A DNA stretch of 17,500 bases from Glandiceps talaboti (lineage: Eukaryota; Hemichordata; Enteropneusta; Spengelidae), in contig NC_135567.1 in the NCBI RefSeq assembly GCF_964340395.1, positions 19,397,806-19,415,305 of the forward strand, read 5' to 3'. The position numbers were made by a program, and so were the translations under genes. Below the pieces are notes generated by a model. That model saw only the letters and a list, made by a program, of their open reading frames with translations. It ran no database searches and was not told the origin of the DNA. This document shows, in pieces, positions 1 through 9,313 of the stretch; the stretch's first letter is position 1, and each line of letters begins with the position of its first letter.

Positions 1-600
1 CATCAGCTACAATTTGTCACAATGTTGCCAAGTTAACAACCAACAAATGATACGTTAAAATCTGTCGACCGACTTATTTCGTTTTTAACATAATCTACTT
101 ATACAAACACAATCTCCCTTTCTGCGATATCATTAGAGTTGTTATGGTAACAGAGTATAGATGTAATTATTCAAGGAATAATTCTAGACTTTAAGTAACC
201 TACTGCAGTGTTTTCTTTATGTGATCTCCCCTGGGAGGTGGAATTGACTGTATTTGCTGTAAGGTACGTTTCTGTCATTTGGAGAACACAAACACTGTAT
301 CGCCACCGTTCAAGCAATCAAGCATAACCCAGATAAAATAACACACGTTTTAACTACTTGTGGCTATAAAAGAATTAACAAGTAACTTACTTTTAAATAC
401 CATTAATCCTATTTTGTGGATTTTCTTGAAACAATGGAGTTTCGACAACCATAACCCCAGCAAAATAACTTCACAGTCAAACTAATTTGGTTTACATTGT
501 TTCCTGTTACTAAGCCTCATGCAAATGAGAAATAAAGTGGTTTGCTTTATATGCAAATTATGAAGTGTCGATTTCACACTCATACCCTAAAACTCTATTA
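1..600. other. Non-coding stretch with no gene seen
   Basis: No supported exon or transposon. Short motifs include an RFX X-box-type word GTTGTTATGGTAAC at 138-151, a COE/EBF-type core TCCCCTGGGA at 227-236, and two POU octamers ATGCAAAT at 519-526 and 551-558. Each could occur by chance. A minus-strand GTAAGT near 386 has no matching exon. Confidence 0.5.
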
Positions 601-1202
601 GTTGAATGCTATCTTTCATCAGTACCAAATTTTGCTGGAATGGAGTCAAAAATTGTCGAAACTTGGAAATTTTCTGCTCAAATTCACTTCATTTTGGTTA
701 GGAAATATCACTTGATTTATAATTCAAATATTTTTATCAAAATTAGGAAATTTGTTGCAGTATTGAAGACTTTGTCGATGAAAAAGCACAGCAGACTACG
801 TACGACATGCGACACTTATTCAAGATCACTATGAGTAACAAGTGGCATAGGCCATGAGTAAATAGTATTGATTTCAAACCAATGGCTTGTATTTCAGGTA
901 GATTGAATGTATTTATGTACTATCAATGCCACATTTTCTTGGAACCGAGTCAAAATCTGACAAAACTTTGAAATTTTTTGGCTCAAACTCACTTTATTTT
1001 GATTAACAAATATACCTTTATTTATAATTTAAAGATTTTTATCAAAATTAGGAAAAAATTTGCAGCTGTTGAGACTTTGTCGGTGAAAAAATCACAGCAG
1101 ACTACAACATGTGATACTCATAACAAGTGGCGTAGGCCATGGGTAAATAGCATTGATTTCAAAACAATGGCTTGTATTTCAGGTAGATTGAATGTATCTA
1201 TG
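601..1202. repeat. Diverged tandem duplication, unit about 300 bp, two copies plus a fragment
   Basis: Copy 1 is about 601-900 and copy 2 about 901-1185. A third start, gattgaatgtatctatg, begins at 1186. Shared landmarks are gagtcaaaa, tttttatcaaaattagg, cacagcagactac, ataggccatg/gtaggccatg and caatggcttgtatttcagg. The two open frames that cross it arise from the duplicated sequence and match no known protein. Confidence 0.85.
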
Positions 1203-1300
1203 CACACAGACTATAAAGGGTCCGAAAACCTAATATTATTTCAAGTTGTTAGCCAGTACCTACTTAGCTACACACCACCATGTTTGGAAGAACAACAAAC

Positions 1301-1810
1301 ATGTTGAAACTATTTCTAGCCAGACAAAAATAAATTGAACAATGTCTGAGCACACTTTGTAGTAGCGCTGTGTTTATAGGTGTCTAACTTTTAGGAAAGA
1401 GGGGTGAAGATTGTCGGGTAAGTTAATTTTCGATTGTTGACTACATTTTTTCACAAACATGAAACTATTTCTAGCTAGACAAAAATAAAGAGCACACTTT
1501 GTAGTAGCGCTGTGTTTGTAGGTGTTTAACTTTTGGAAAGAGGGGTGAACATCGTTAGGTAAGTCAATTTTTGATTGTTGACGAAATTTTTCACAAACAT
1601 GAAACTATTTCTAGCCAGACAAATATAAATCTAACAATGTCTGAGCACTCTTTGTATTAACTTCACATAGCTCTGTTTGTGGGTGTCGTACTTTTTGGAG
1701 AAAAGAGTTGAACTTTAAGATTGTTGTAATAGTTCATTAGTCGATTTTTAGTTGCAGACTACATTTTTCACAAACATGTCGACACTATTTCCAGCTCGGC
1801 AAATTAATTC
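1301..1810. repeat. Tandem repeat, unit 140-180 bp, three copies plus a partial
   Basis: Copies begin at the word aaactatttctag near 1307, 1462 and 1602, with a diverged start near 1782. Each copy runs through gagcacactttgta, ggtgt and a TTGTTG-type stretch to ttcacaaacatg. The period varies (155, 140 and 180 bp) because of indels. Confidence 0.85.
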
Positions 1811-2270
1811 ACTTTTTGACAACAAAAAATCAAGAATTTTTAAACAATAATAAATAAATAATAAATTTTTGCAGGAAAGTAAACTTGAAAACAAATTTTG
1901 GCAAAAAAATAAATAAAATTGAGACAGCATACTGAAATTTGTGAAACAAGAATTTTTAGAACAAAAATTAACAAAAATGTTTGCAAAGATTCTGAATTTG
2001 TTCACATTGGGGAAAGAACATCGGTTTTATTGAAATCGAAATGTAAAGTGAAGGATTTTCATTGTACTTTTTATAACTTAACAGATTTTTATGTGAGTAA
2101 TTTCGTGTCGACAACCTATCTTATTGATTCGACAATACACTTAAAATTCTGCTGTAATTTTGGTGAAACATGTTGTCAAACATTTTATATGAATGTTATA
2201 AAATAAATCACTATAATTAAAATTATACGAAAGGTCAAAAGTGTCTAGACATTGTCACATATTTTCATGT
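1811..2270. other. AT-rich non-coding stretch
   Basis: No exon, transposon or RNA gene is supported. Overlapping open frames occur on both strands (1748-2005 minus and 1919-2206 plus). Their products are rich in Asn, Phe, Lys and Ile, as expected from AT-rich DNA, and neither has a recognisable domain. Confidence 0.5.
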
Positions 2271-2625
2271 AAAAGACTCTCAAAATGCAGGTGTTGTGTA
2301 CATGGTAAGCAATCAATGCATCTGTAGAGTCCTATACCTTATAAAATTTCAGTCGATGATAAAAATGGTTTAAATTTTTGGAACTCGAAAAAAAAAATCT
2401 GATATTTCTTTAAATGACTGCGATATTCATTTTTTTGAAAGACTCTCAGAATGCACAGTACTTGTTGCAGGTGTTGTATACATGATAAACAAACAATGCA
2501 TCTGTAGAGTCCTATACCTTATAACATTTCAGTCTCCATATAAAAATGGCTGAAAATTCTGGAACTTGAAAAAAATAATCTGTGATATTTCTTTAAATGA
2601 CACTCGGAGATATTCATTATTTTTC
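2271..2625. repeat. Two-copy tandem duplication, unit about 167-188 bp
   Basis: Copy 1 is 2271-2437 and copy 2 is 2438-2625. Shared words are aaagactctca, caggtgttgt, gcatctgtagagtcctatac, cttataa-atttcagtc, tgatatttctttaaatga and gatattcat. Copy 2 has an insertion after the first shared word. Confidence 0.9.
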
Positions 2626-2746
2626 TTAACAAAAATACTCACAATGAATCTGTTTAAATTACCAGTAGTTTCAGAAAAAAGAAAATATTTATTTGTCAAA
2701 AATTTTTCCTCAAAAATGTTGTGAAGGAATTTCATAAACTTATATG

Positions 2747-3110
2747 TCTGTACTTGAAATGTTTAATCTAAAATTTTGAATTTGTCACTGTTGTTATGGC
2801 AACACAGATTTTTACCAGTCCGTACTTGAATGTTAAAACTAAAATTTTTGAAATTTGTTGCTTTTTTACTCAACCTGTTGCTTAATTCCAATGTTCAATA
2901 ACTGTCACAGAGGGAACTACAGTTCAAACTAAAATTTTGGAATTTTTCACTGTTGTTATGGTGACACTGAGATACTTACCAGTCTGTACTTGAATATTAA
3001 GATTAAAAAGTTTGAAATTTGTTGCTTTTTTTTATTCAACCTGTCATGGAGGGGACTGCAGTTCAAACTAAAATTTTGGAATTTGTCACGGCGACACAGA
3101 GATATTTATT
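2747..3110. repeat. Tandem repeat, unit about 165 bp, two full copies and one truncated
   Basis: Copies start with tctgtacttgaa or tccgtacttgaa at 2747, 2819 and 2983. The second and third share ttgaaatttgttgctttttt, caacctgt, ggactgcagttcaaac (or its variant) and aaaattttggaattt. An X-box-like word GTTGTTATGGCAAC at 2790-2803 lies in the first copy. It is decayed in the second copy and lost from the third. Confidence 0.85.
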
Positions 3111-3992
3111 GTAAACTGAGTTCATGAAGTCATCATTTACATTCCAGCAGCCTATAAATCTAACAATTGTTGAATAGAAGTACATGACATGTTGTGAAGC
3201 ATGTCACCGTCGTCAAGTTAGTGGGTCAAATTAACAATATGGCCGACAAATACACAAAGTACGGGTGGCATTGTTGTAGTCTGCTGGGATTTAACAACAA
3301 AGTAACTACTAATTACACAACCTGTCTGACTACTTCCTTTCATTGTCATCCATGATAAAAGACTGTTCAATGTACCTTAGAGGGGTACTTATTATGATGT
3401 CTCTATCACAATTAGGAGAACCCAGTTTCATAGCTCCACTCAAATTTTTTTCAAATTTTGTTAAATTTTTTCAGTTTATTTCAGGAAATTTCATCCATAT
3501 GTAATAAAAACCAAAAATCAAAGTTGACTGGTCTAAAAAAAGATTATCAATTTGTCAAAATTTAACAAATTTATCAAAAATTTGAAAACAATTTTGGAGG
3601 GAAAACAAAGTGACATGGTCGTACACAGATATCACATGTCCCTGAACACAAATTTTTCAAATTCAACACAAATTTTTCAAATTTTTATCAATGTTTACTT
3701 CACTTTTACCCATTTTTCTGTGAAGAGTATAAAAATTCACAATCTCATTTCAAAATAAAGATTAAATTTGATGAAATTTCACAACTTTTCTAAAATTTTG
3801 GACTAAAATGCCAATGAGAAATGGAACAACGATGGTGGAATGTGTCATACAGAGACGGTAAACACACAGGTGTGTTTGGATTACTTGTTGAGATCAGGTT
3901 TGTTTTGACTAAGTTAGTGTAGTAAAGGGTTTTATTCAAGGATTAGAAGTCATTGACATGTACACTCTGACGCTAATGGTATTTGACAGAGT
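3111..3992. other. Non-coding AT-rich stretch with no gene seen
   Basis: From 3420 to 3790 it is dominated by caaattttt-type A/T runs, including acacaaatttttcaaat twice at about 3650-3680. The small open frame 3552-3758 is compositional. No splice-bounded exon or transposon end was recognised. Confidence 0.5.
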
Positions 3993-4181
3993 GAATAAAC
4001 GCACTGTGAATTCACTGACATACTGAACAATGTACTATGAATTCATGAACTGTATAGTGACCATAATGAATAAACGCACTGTGAATTCACTGACAGTACT
4101 GAACAACGTACTATGAATTCATGAACTGTATAATGAACAACACACTATAGTGAATAAACGCACTGTGAATTCACTGACAAT
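3993..4181. repeat. Tandem repeat, 75/84-bp unit, about 2.4 copies, rich in EcoRI palindromes
   Basis: Copies begin gaataaacgcactgtgaatt at 3993, 4068 and 4152 (periods 75 and 84). Each unit carries the perfect 10-bp palindrome gtgaattcac, and the two full units also carry atgaattcat. The unit could therefore form cruciform-like structures. The last copy runs straight into the pentamer microsatellite. Confidence 0.9.
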
Positions 4182-4185
4182 AATA

Positions 4186-4292
4186 TAACATAACATAACA
4201 TAACATAACACAACACAACACAACACAACACAACATAACATAACAACATAACATAACATAACATAACATAACAAACATAACATAACAACATA
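4186..4292. repeat. AACAT/AACAC pentanucleotide microsatellite
   Basis: A run of ataac/acaac units: a TAACA block, a CAACA block, then TAACA again with occasional four- and six-base units. A C/T switch in the middle of the run suggests a mutation that spread by slippage. Confidence 0.95.
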
Positions 4293-4789
4293 GTCTAGTT
4301 CCTGACGACCGTATTCCGATTTTACACTACGTTATCTTCACACATTACGTCTAGTCAATCTTGTTACTCTCTCACAGAATTCTGTCATATAACACAACAA
4401 TGTTGTCGCTTCCCCATGTGATTCTAGTTTAATTAGACTGAAGGTGGTGTTCAGTTGGACATTTGCATATCGTATCAGACCAGCTGTATCAATGAATATT
4501 AATGAGCAATGATGACAGCCTGTCAATTTGTGATGGATTACTACTAACATGGGCCGTTGCATTACTCAGCATGGAACCACATTTAACGCCTTGAGTAACA
4601 AGATTGATTAGATGTAATGTATGAAGATAACATAGTGTAAAATTGGAACACAGTCACTAGGAATTAGACTAATAACAACACAATACAAAACATGACAAAC
4701 ACAAGTTCACGTCACAATCACACAGTTCATCATACTTAAAGAGAATCTTACCATTTCCTTGGCACTTGCCTAGATGATAGACATGTGGT
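4293..4789. other. Non-coding stretch with no gene seen
   Basis: It holds an octamer ATTTGCAT at 4461-4468 (minus-strand ATGCAAAT) and a possible 18-nt minus-strand microexon at 4752-4769, described in the findings. The 74-codon minus frame at 4338-4562 matches nothing known. Confidence 0.4.
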
Positions 4790-4968
4790 GTTACCATAGA
4801 AACAGATGGATAAGTTACCATAGAGACAGTTGATGACAAGATAAATTGATACCATGGAAACAGTTGGGTAGGTTTCCAAAGAGATAGATGATGGTGATGA
4901 TGTATTGTTACCATGGATATGGGTAGATTGTAGTTTAGATGTCATTGGGATGTTGTTACCATAGAAAC
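4790..4968. repeat. Degenerate minisatellite of GTTACCATAGAAACAG words
   Basis: Repeats of the word gttaccatagaaac are irregularly spaced by 24-59 bp. Exact copies lie at 4790-4803 and 4955-4968. One-mismatch copies lie at 4814-4827 and 4848-4861, and a half copy at 4907-4916. The 14-base word fits the RFX X-box consensus GTHNYYATRRNAAC, so the array is either a chance satellite or a cluster of binding sites. Confidence 0.8.
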
Positions 4969-5383
4969 AGATGGGGAGAAGTTGTAAAAATGATGGAGAT
5001 GAAAAGTCATGTTAGAAATGTATGGATAATTAGAATTCAAGAATGCAAGAAAAAATATGATGAACAATTGTGTTATCCTACATACAGACTAGTAAAAGCT
5101 ATTCACTGTAATGAAATTACAATGTGATATATGGTACCCATATGGATATATACTGATGTACAAATGCCACAAGGTACTCAGTCTGGAATTGTTGCCATGG
5201 CAACGTCGTTACGAGGCTGGGAGAGCAGCAATATACTGCATTCACTTTTCAAACTTGCCAAGAGGGAGTATTAATATCAACTCAAGACCTAATTATATCA
5301 CTTTCTGAACAAGTATACCTTAATATTATTTTATGCAATTTTCATTTTATGCATTATAATTTATTCACATGATAACCGTATAG
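4969..5383. other. Non-coding stretch around the palindromic X-box
   Basis: No exon or transposon is supported. The two short overlapping plus-strand frames (4939-5127 and 5111-5308) lack splice signals and known domains. Confidence 0.4.
5191..5204. promoter_or_regulatory. Perfect palindromic X-box (RFX-type) motif
   Basis: GTTGCCATGGCAAC is a perfect 14-bp inverted repeat and an ideal RFX-family binding site. RFX factors drive ciliary genes in animals. It lies 220 bp from the X-box-like minisatellite. No ciliary gene is visible in the window, so its function is unproven. Confidence 0.45.
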
Positions 5384-5878
5384 GGGGAAATCTGGTAAAA
5401 TTTGCTAAGTTTATCCTATCATGTACCATAATTTTGGTGGGGAACCCTGGTAAAATAGCTGGGGAACTCAGGGAGGTTATTTGCTGACCTCCCTTTACAA
5501 AAACACTGGTAGGGAACCCTGGTAAAATAACTGGGAAACTCAGGTACATTTTACCAACTTACCACCCTTAACAAAAATACTGGTAGAGAACCCTGGTAAA
5601 ATGACAGGGGAACTCAGGTAGATTTTACCTACTTACCACCCTTAACAAAAACACTGGTAGGGAACCCTGGTAAAATGACCGGGGAACTCAGGTAGATTTT
5701 ACCTACTTACCACCCTTAACAAAAACACTGGTAGGGAACCCTGGTAAAATGACTGTGGAACTCAGGTAGATTTTACCTACTTACCACCCTTAATAAAAAC
5801 ACTGGTAGCGAACCCTGGTAAAATGACTGTTGAACTCAGGTAGATTTTACCAGCTGACCGCCCTTAATAAAAACACTG
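5384..5878. repeat. 74-bp tandem array, five regular units plus diverged leading copies
   Basis: Units begin aaaaacactggtagggaacc at exactly 5499, 5573, 5647, 5721 and 5795, with a partial start at 5869, so the period is 74. Each contains ggtaaaat and attttacc about 20 bp apart, a small stem. The leading 5384-5498 portion is a decayed version starting gggggaaatctggtaaaa, which resembles the 78-bp arrays. The words gaaccctggtaa and aaaaacactg are shared with the 78-bp family, but in a different relative orientation. Confidence 0.95.
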
Positions 5879-6960
5879 TCTTTTGTCCAATTCATCACAT
5901 GTAGTAAATTCTTGAAAAAGCCCACTTTGAAACTATTCAAGTGTTTCTCACCATTTTTGTTCTCAATTTATACCATATACGTTTCTTTTATTGACATTTT
6001 ATGAACAGGAAATTACCAATCATTTCAATAATGATCTTAACAATGACAAACTTTCAGTCCTAACATTCCAAACACTCAAAATTGACTTTTCTTTTCATCA
6101 TCTATAAAATAACGACAGATCTATATAAAGTTTTACCATTCACATCTACAATCAGGAAATTACCGCAAAATACACAATAAAACCAAAATATCGCTATTTT
6201 CAGATTTAATTATAGGTTTTCCAATATTTTGAATAAACTTTTGTTTGTGTTCATTTTAATAATATATAAGTTATATCAAGTCATTGATTGCTTTTCCACA
6301 GCAATTTACACGGAGGAAATTATCATTACAGAATAATATAAAATTGGCATTTTCTGGATTTCTCATGTTGGACTTTTTCACGGTTTAAATTCAAGAATTT
6401 CCTGGCTAGTTTTGCATCTCAATGAGCTATCACATAAATTGTTAAATTCAGCATATATTTATTAACTATAAAATCAACGTATGGCAAACAAAATGAATAT
6501 TTCTGTCATTTATGACGAGGAAATTACGTTAATAAAGATTTATTGAAATGATTAAATTACGATAAACCGTTACCATAGAAATTACTGCTACTTTCAATGA
6601 CTGTGCCATCAATTTTATTAAAATGTACGATAACAGTAATCATGAACACAAAGTGTCAATTATCATATAATATTGATTTTAATAAAAACAGGTCAATAGA
6701 GTATTATAACTGAAAATTAATATCATGACTTATTTTCATTTTTCATAATTGCATATTATATCACGATTGAAAGCTATAATTATTGCAATCACTGTTTCTC
6801 TCGGAATCGATTTTTCCTGTTGTGAAACTTTATGTGTTTTTAGTTGAGAGTGGTAGAAAGGTAAATCTACGTTAGTTTCCCGGGCTATATTCAGTTTTGT
6901 TCCAAACAAAATTTTGGTTGAATGTAATGAAATTACATATAGTATGTTTATTTTGCAAAA
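5879..6960. other. Unique AT-rich core between two satellite arrays
   Basis: About 1.1 kb with no supported gene. The word AGGAAATTA recurs near 6008, 6154, 6314 and 6518 (spacing about 146-204 bp), suggesting a very old decayed tandem repeat. The 103-codon minus frame at 6736-7047 runs into the 78-bp satellite and has no recognisable domain. Confidence 0.5.
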
Positions 6961-7970
6961 TTTCCCCCTCTCAGTTACCATGGTTTTAAACCTACTGTAA
7001 ATAAAACAGTGAATGTATAGAAAACTGTAAATTTTACCAGATTTCACCCTCTCTGTTACCAGGGTTCTAAAACCTTAGTCAAAACACTGAATGTATAGGA
7101 AACTGTAAATTTTACCAGATTTTACCATCTCTGTTACCAGGGTTCTAAAACCTTAGTAAAAACACTGAATGTATAGAAAACTGTCAATTTTACCAGATTT
7201 CACCCTCTCTGTTACCAGGGTTCTAAAACCTTAGTAAAAACACTGAATGTATAGGAAACTGTGAATTTTACCAGATTTCACCCTCTCTGTTACCAGGGTT
7301 CTAAAACCTTAGTAAAAACACTGAATGTATAGGAAACTGTCAATTTTACCAGATTTCACCCTCTCTGTTACCAGGGTTCTAAAACCTTAGTAAAAATACT
7401 GAATGTGTAGGAAACTGATTATGCCTTTCTCTGTTACCAGGGTTCTAAAACTTTAGTAAAAACACTGAATGTATAGGAAACTGTATATTTTACCAGATTT
7501 CACCCTTCTCTGTTACCCGACTGTTACCAGGGTTCTAAAACCTTAGTAAAAACACTGAATGTATAGGAAACTGTAAATTTTACCAGATTTCACCCTCTCT
7601 GTTACCAGGGTTCTAAAACCTTAGTAAAAACACTAAATGTATAGGAAACTGTAAATTTTACCAGATTTCACCCTCTCTGTTACCAGGGTTCTAAAACCTT
7701 AGTAAAAACACTAAATGTATAGGAAACTGTAAATTTTACCAGATTTCCCCATCTTTGTTAGTCGACTGTAACCAGGGTTCTAAAACCTTAGTAAAAATAC
7801 TGAATGTGTAGGAAACTGATTATGCCTTTCTCTGTTACCAGGGTTCTAAAACTTTAGTAAAAACACTGAATGTATAGGAAACTGTATATTTTACCAGATT
7901 TCACCCTTCTCTGTTACCCGACTGTTACCAGGGTTCTAAAACCTTAGTAAAAACACTGAACATATAGAAA
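6961..7970 (+). repeat. 78-bp tandem array, 13 units, with a 401-bp higher-order repeat
   Basis: The unit starts ttaccagggttctaaaacc and runs through gtaaaaacactgaatgtata, ggaaactg and ttttaccagatttcaccctc. Starts are near 6975, 7056, 7134, 7212, 7290, 7368, 7434, 7524, 7602, 7680, 7769, 7835 and 7925. Most spacings are 78, but a 66-then-90 pair occurs twice (7368-7524 and 7769-7925) with matching variants such as gattatgcctttctctg. This marks a 401-bp higher-order duplication. Confidence 0.97.
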
Positions 7971-8347
7971 TTGCCTGTACTTAGGTAAAATTAACTAAAT
8001 ATTGAATAAATACAATTAGTGGAAAAGATGATATAAAAACTATTGATAAGAAGGAAAAAAGAGGAAAAGACAGAACTAACCATGTAAGCCTGGATGGTAT
8101 TCTGTAGGATGGAAAGAAGGAAGGAAAAATACAAATAAATGAATGAAATGATGGGATAGATGCACATGCACAATGGGTTTCTAGGGTTAGGGTGAAATAG
8201 GTCAGAAATATTTACAAACAACATTTGGTCTTTATCAACAAAGTTGCTGAAAAGTAACTGTGAACACAAACAGAATTGAAACATAGTGAAATAAACCAGT
8301 GATGACTTAGGTCCCAGCTACTCCCTAGTACCAGAGTTTGAGTCAAG
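7971..8347. other. Presumed intron around the candidate microexon
   Basis: Apart from the 21-nt microexon candidate at 8081-8101, no feature is seen. The pyrimidine-rich tract of its acceptor (purines on the plus strand, 8104-8129) is the notable element. The minus-strand frame 7991-8284 is intronic. Confidence 0.4.
8081..8101 (-). CDS. Candidate 21-nt microexon of the same coiled-coil gene
   Basis: On the minus strand a strong acceptor (pyrimidine run ccttccttctttcc, then atcctacag, ending at 8102) is followed by exactly 21 nt and then the donor ATG|GTTAGT. The segment would encode NTIQAYM in phase 0 at both ends. This matches the phase-0 end of the coiled-coil exon about 500 bp upstream in the gene, so the joint would read IKKLE-NTIQAYM without a frame break. 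Microexons of this size are known in animal genes, especially neuronal and cytoskeletal ones. The donor differs from the consensus at one of its six bases. The exon is too short for coding statistics, so the case rests on splice signals and phase alone. Confidence 0.45.
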
Positions 8348-8435
8348 GGATTGATTGATTGACTAATTGATTGATGGATTCATTGATTGATTGATTGATT
8401 GATTGGTGCAATTGATTGATTGATTATTGATTGGT

Positions 8436-8470
<35 letters not shown>
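8348..8470. repeat. GATT tetranucleotide microsatellite, interrupted
   Basis: Runs of gattgatt broken by variants such as gactaatt, gatggattc, ggtgcaatt and ggtcgatt. The 3' half is the purest. Confidence 0.95.
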
Positions 8471-8539
8471 CTTGCTATTGAATACTGTCAATAGTGTCAT
8501 TGATTATTTGTTTCTGTGTGTCTGTGTGTGCATGTGTTT

Positions 8540-8590
8540 GATTGATTGATTGATTGATTGATTAATATATTGATTGATTGATTGATCGAT
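8540..8590. repeat. Second GATT microsatellite beside the exon's splice donor
   Basis: gattgatt units with one attaatatat interruption, ending gatcgatcaat at about 8591. In the gene's sense it begins only about 6-10 nt after GTAAGT, as AATC repeats. A short TG-rich run (8511-8537) lies between the two GATT blocks. Confidence 0.9.
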
Positions 8591-8601
8591 CAATAACTTA
8601 C

Positions 8602-8708
8602 CTCTAGTTTCTTTATCTTCTCCTCGTACTCATTCTTCAACTGTTCTGTTTCTTTCTTATGTTGTTTTCTGATATCTTTGACAGCTGTGTCGTGTTCTTT
8701 TTTCAAAT
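8602..8708 (-). CDS. Internal coding exon of an unidentified coiled-coil protein
   Basis: A 107-nt internal exon read on the minus strand. The acceptor is a pyrimidine-rich stretch ending in cctgaatag at 8709-8718, and the donor is the consensus GAG|GTAAGT at 8604-8596. The exon takes one base from the preceding exon and ends on a codon boundary, giving 35 full codons with no stop. The peptide starts LKKEHDTAVKD and ends EQLKNEYEEKIKKLE. It is about half Lys and Glu, with Leu, Ile, Val and Tyr at heptad-like spacing and no Pro or Gly, so it should form an alpha-helical coiled coil. Long coiled-coil proteins in cytoskeletal, centrosomal or Golgi roles share this composition, which is too generic to name the family. 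The exon lies 10 bp from a GATT microsatellite in its downstream intron. Confidence is high for a real exon and low for its function. Confidence 0.85.
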
Positions 8709-9309
8709 CTATTCAGGAATACAAATAAAGTTGGACACAAAATTAACACAAGAACTGCTCACAGTCACCACAATATAAAATAGTTTACACTATAGTAAAC
8801 ATTTATGATTCAGTTGTAATAAACAGAAAAAAAAAAAAAGAATTATATCAACAATCAGCAAAAATATATAACCATTTAGGCAAAAAAATTGTTTCTGGTC
8901 AGGACAGTTTTTCTAAAATGGTGCGACGACATGATTTTTTTATATTTGCAACAAACCTGTCACTCAGTCTGCTATTTATAACAGTTACTGTTCTTTTTAT
9001 GTAGTACTTTACAGCAATTGTGTATGTGGGGCAGATGTCATTTGCTAGTTCATGATTGGATCTGTAGTTGTCTTCACTGAAGTAGGGAGGGTTATTTTTG
9101 TGTTTCCCCACGGATCTGCAGACTACATGGGTTGGACAAACACAACAAAAAAGACTGATGCGGGTCATTTATGTGATGTACGTGCTGACCAGATACAATT
9201 CCTTCTTTTGTTTTTTTGACCTTACTATGATTAAATATTTGGACAAAGTAACATTTCCTGCTTGTGATAAAATAACCTTTATATCATGAAACCAAGTTAA
9301 TAATTCTCT
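8709..9309. other. Presumed intron upstream of the coiled-coil exon
   Basis: It begins with the acceptor region and contains an A run at 8827-8840. An 89-codon minus frame (8899-9168) with several Cys near its start was examined; it matches no family I recognise and has no splice-site support. Confidence 0.4.
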
Positions 9310-9313
9310 TATA

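Noticed and set aside
565-1307. Two similar open frames, possible duplicated genes
   Set aside because: Similarity is at DNA level from a 300-bp tandem duplication that also covers stops and flanks. There is no frame-preserving pattern or known domain.
5384-7970. CRISPR array
   Set aside because: The units are wholly repeated with no unique spacers, and the genome is eukaryotic. They are tandem satellites.
8348-8590. Telomere-like or centromeric repeat
   Set aside because: GATT is a simple tetranucleotide microsatellite and does not match TTAGGG-type units.
8899-9168. 89-codon minus frame with clustered Cys (CCVCPTHVVC)
   Set aside because: No recognised family, no splice signals, and compositional bias. 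Random open frames of this length are common here.
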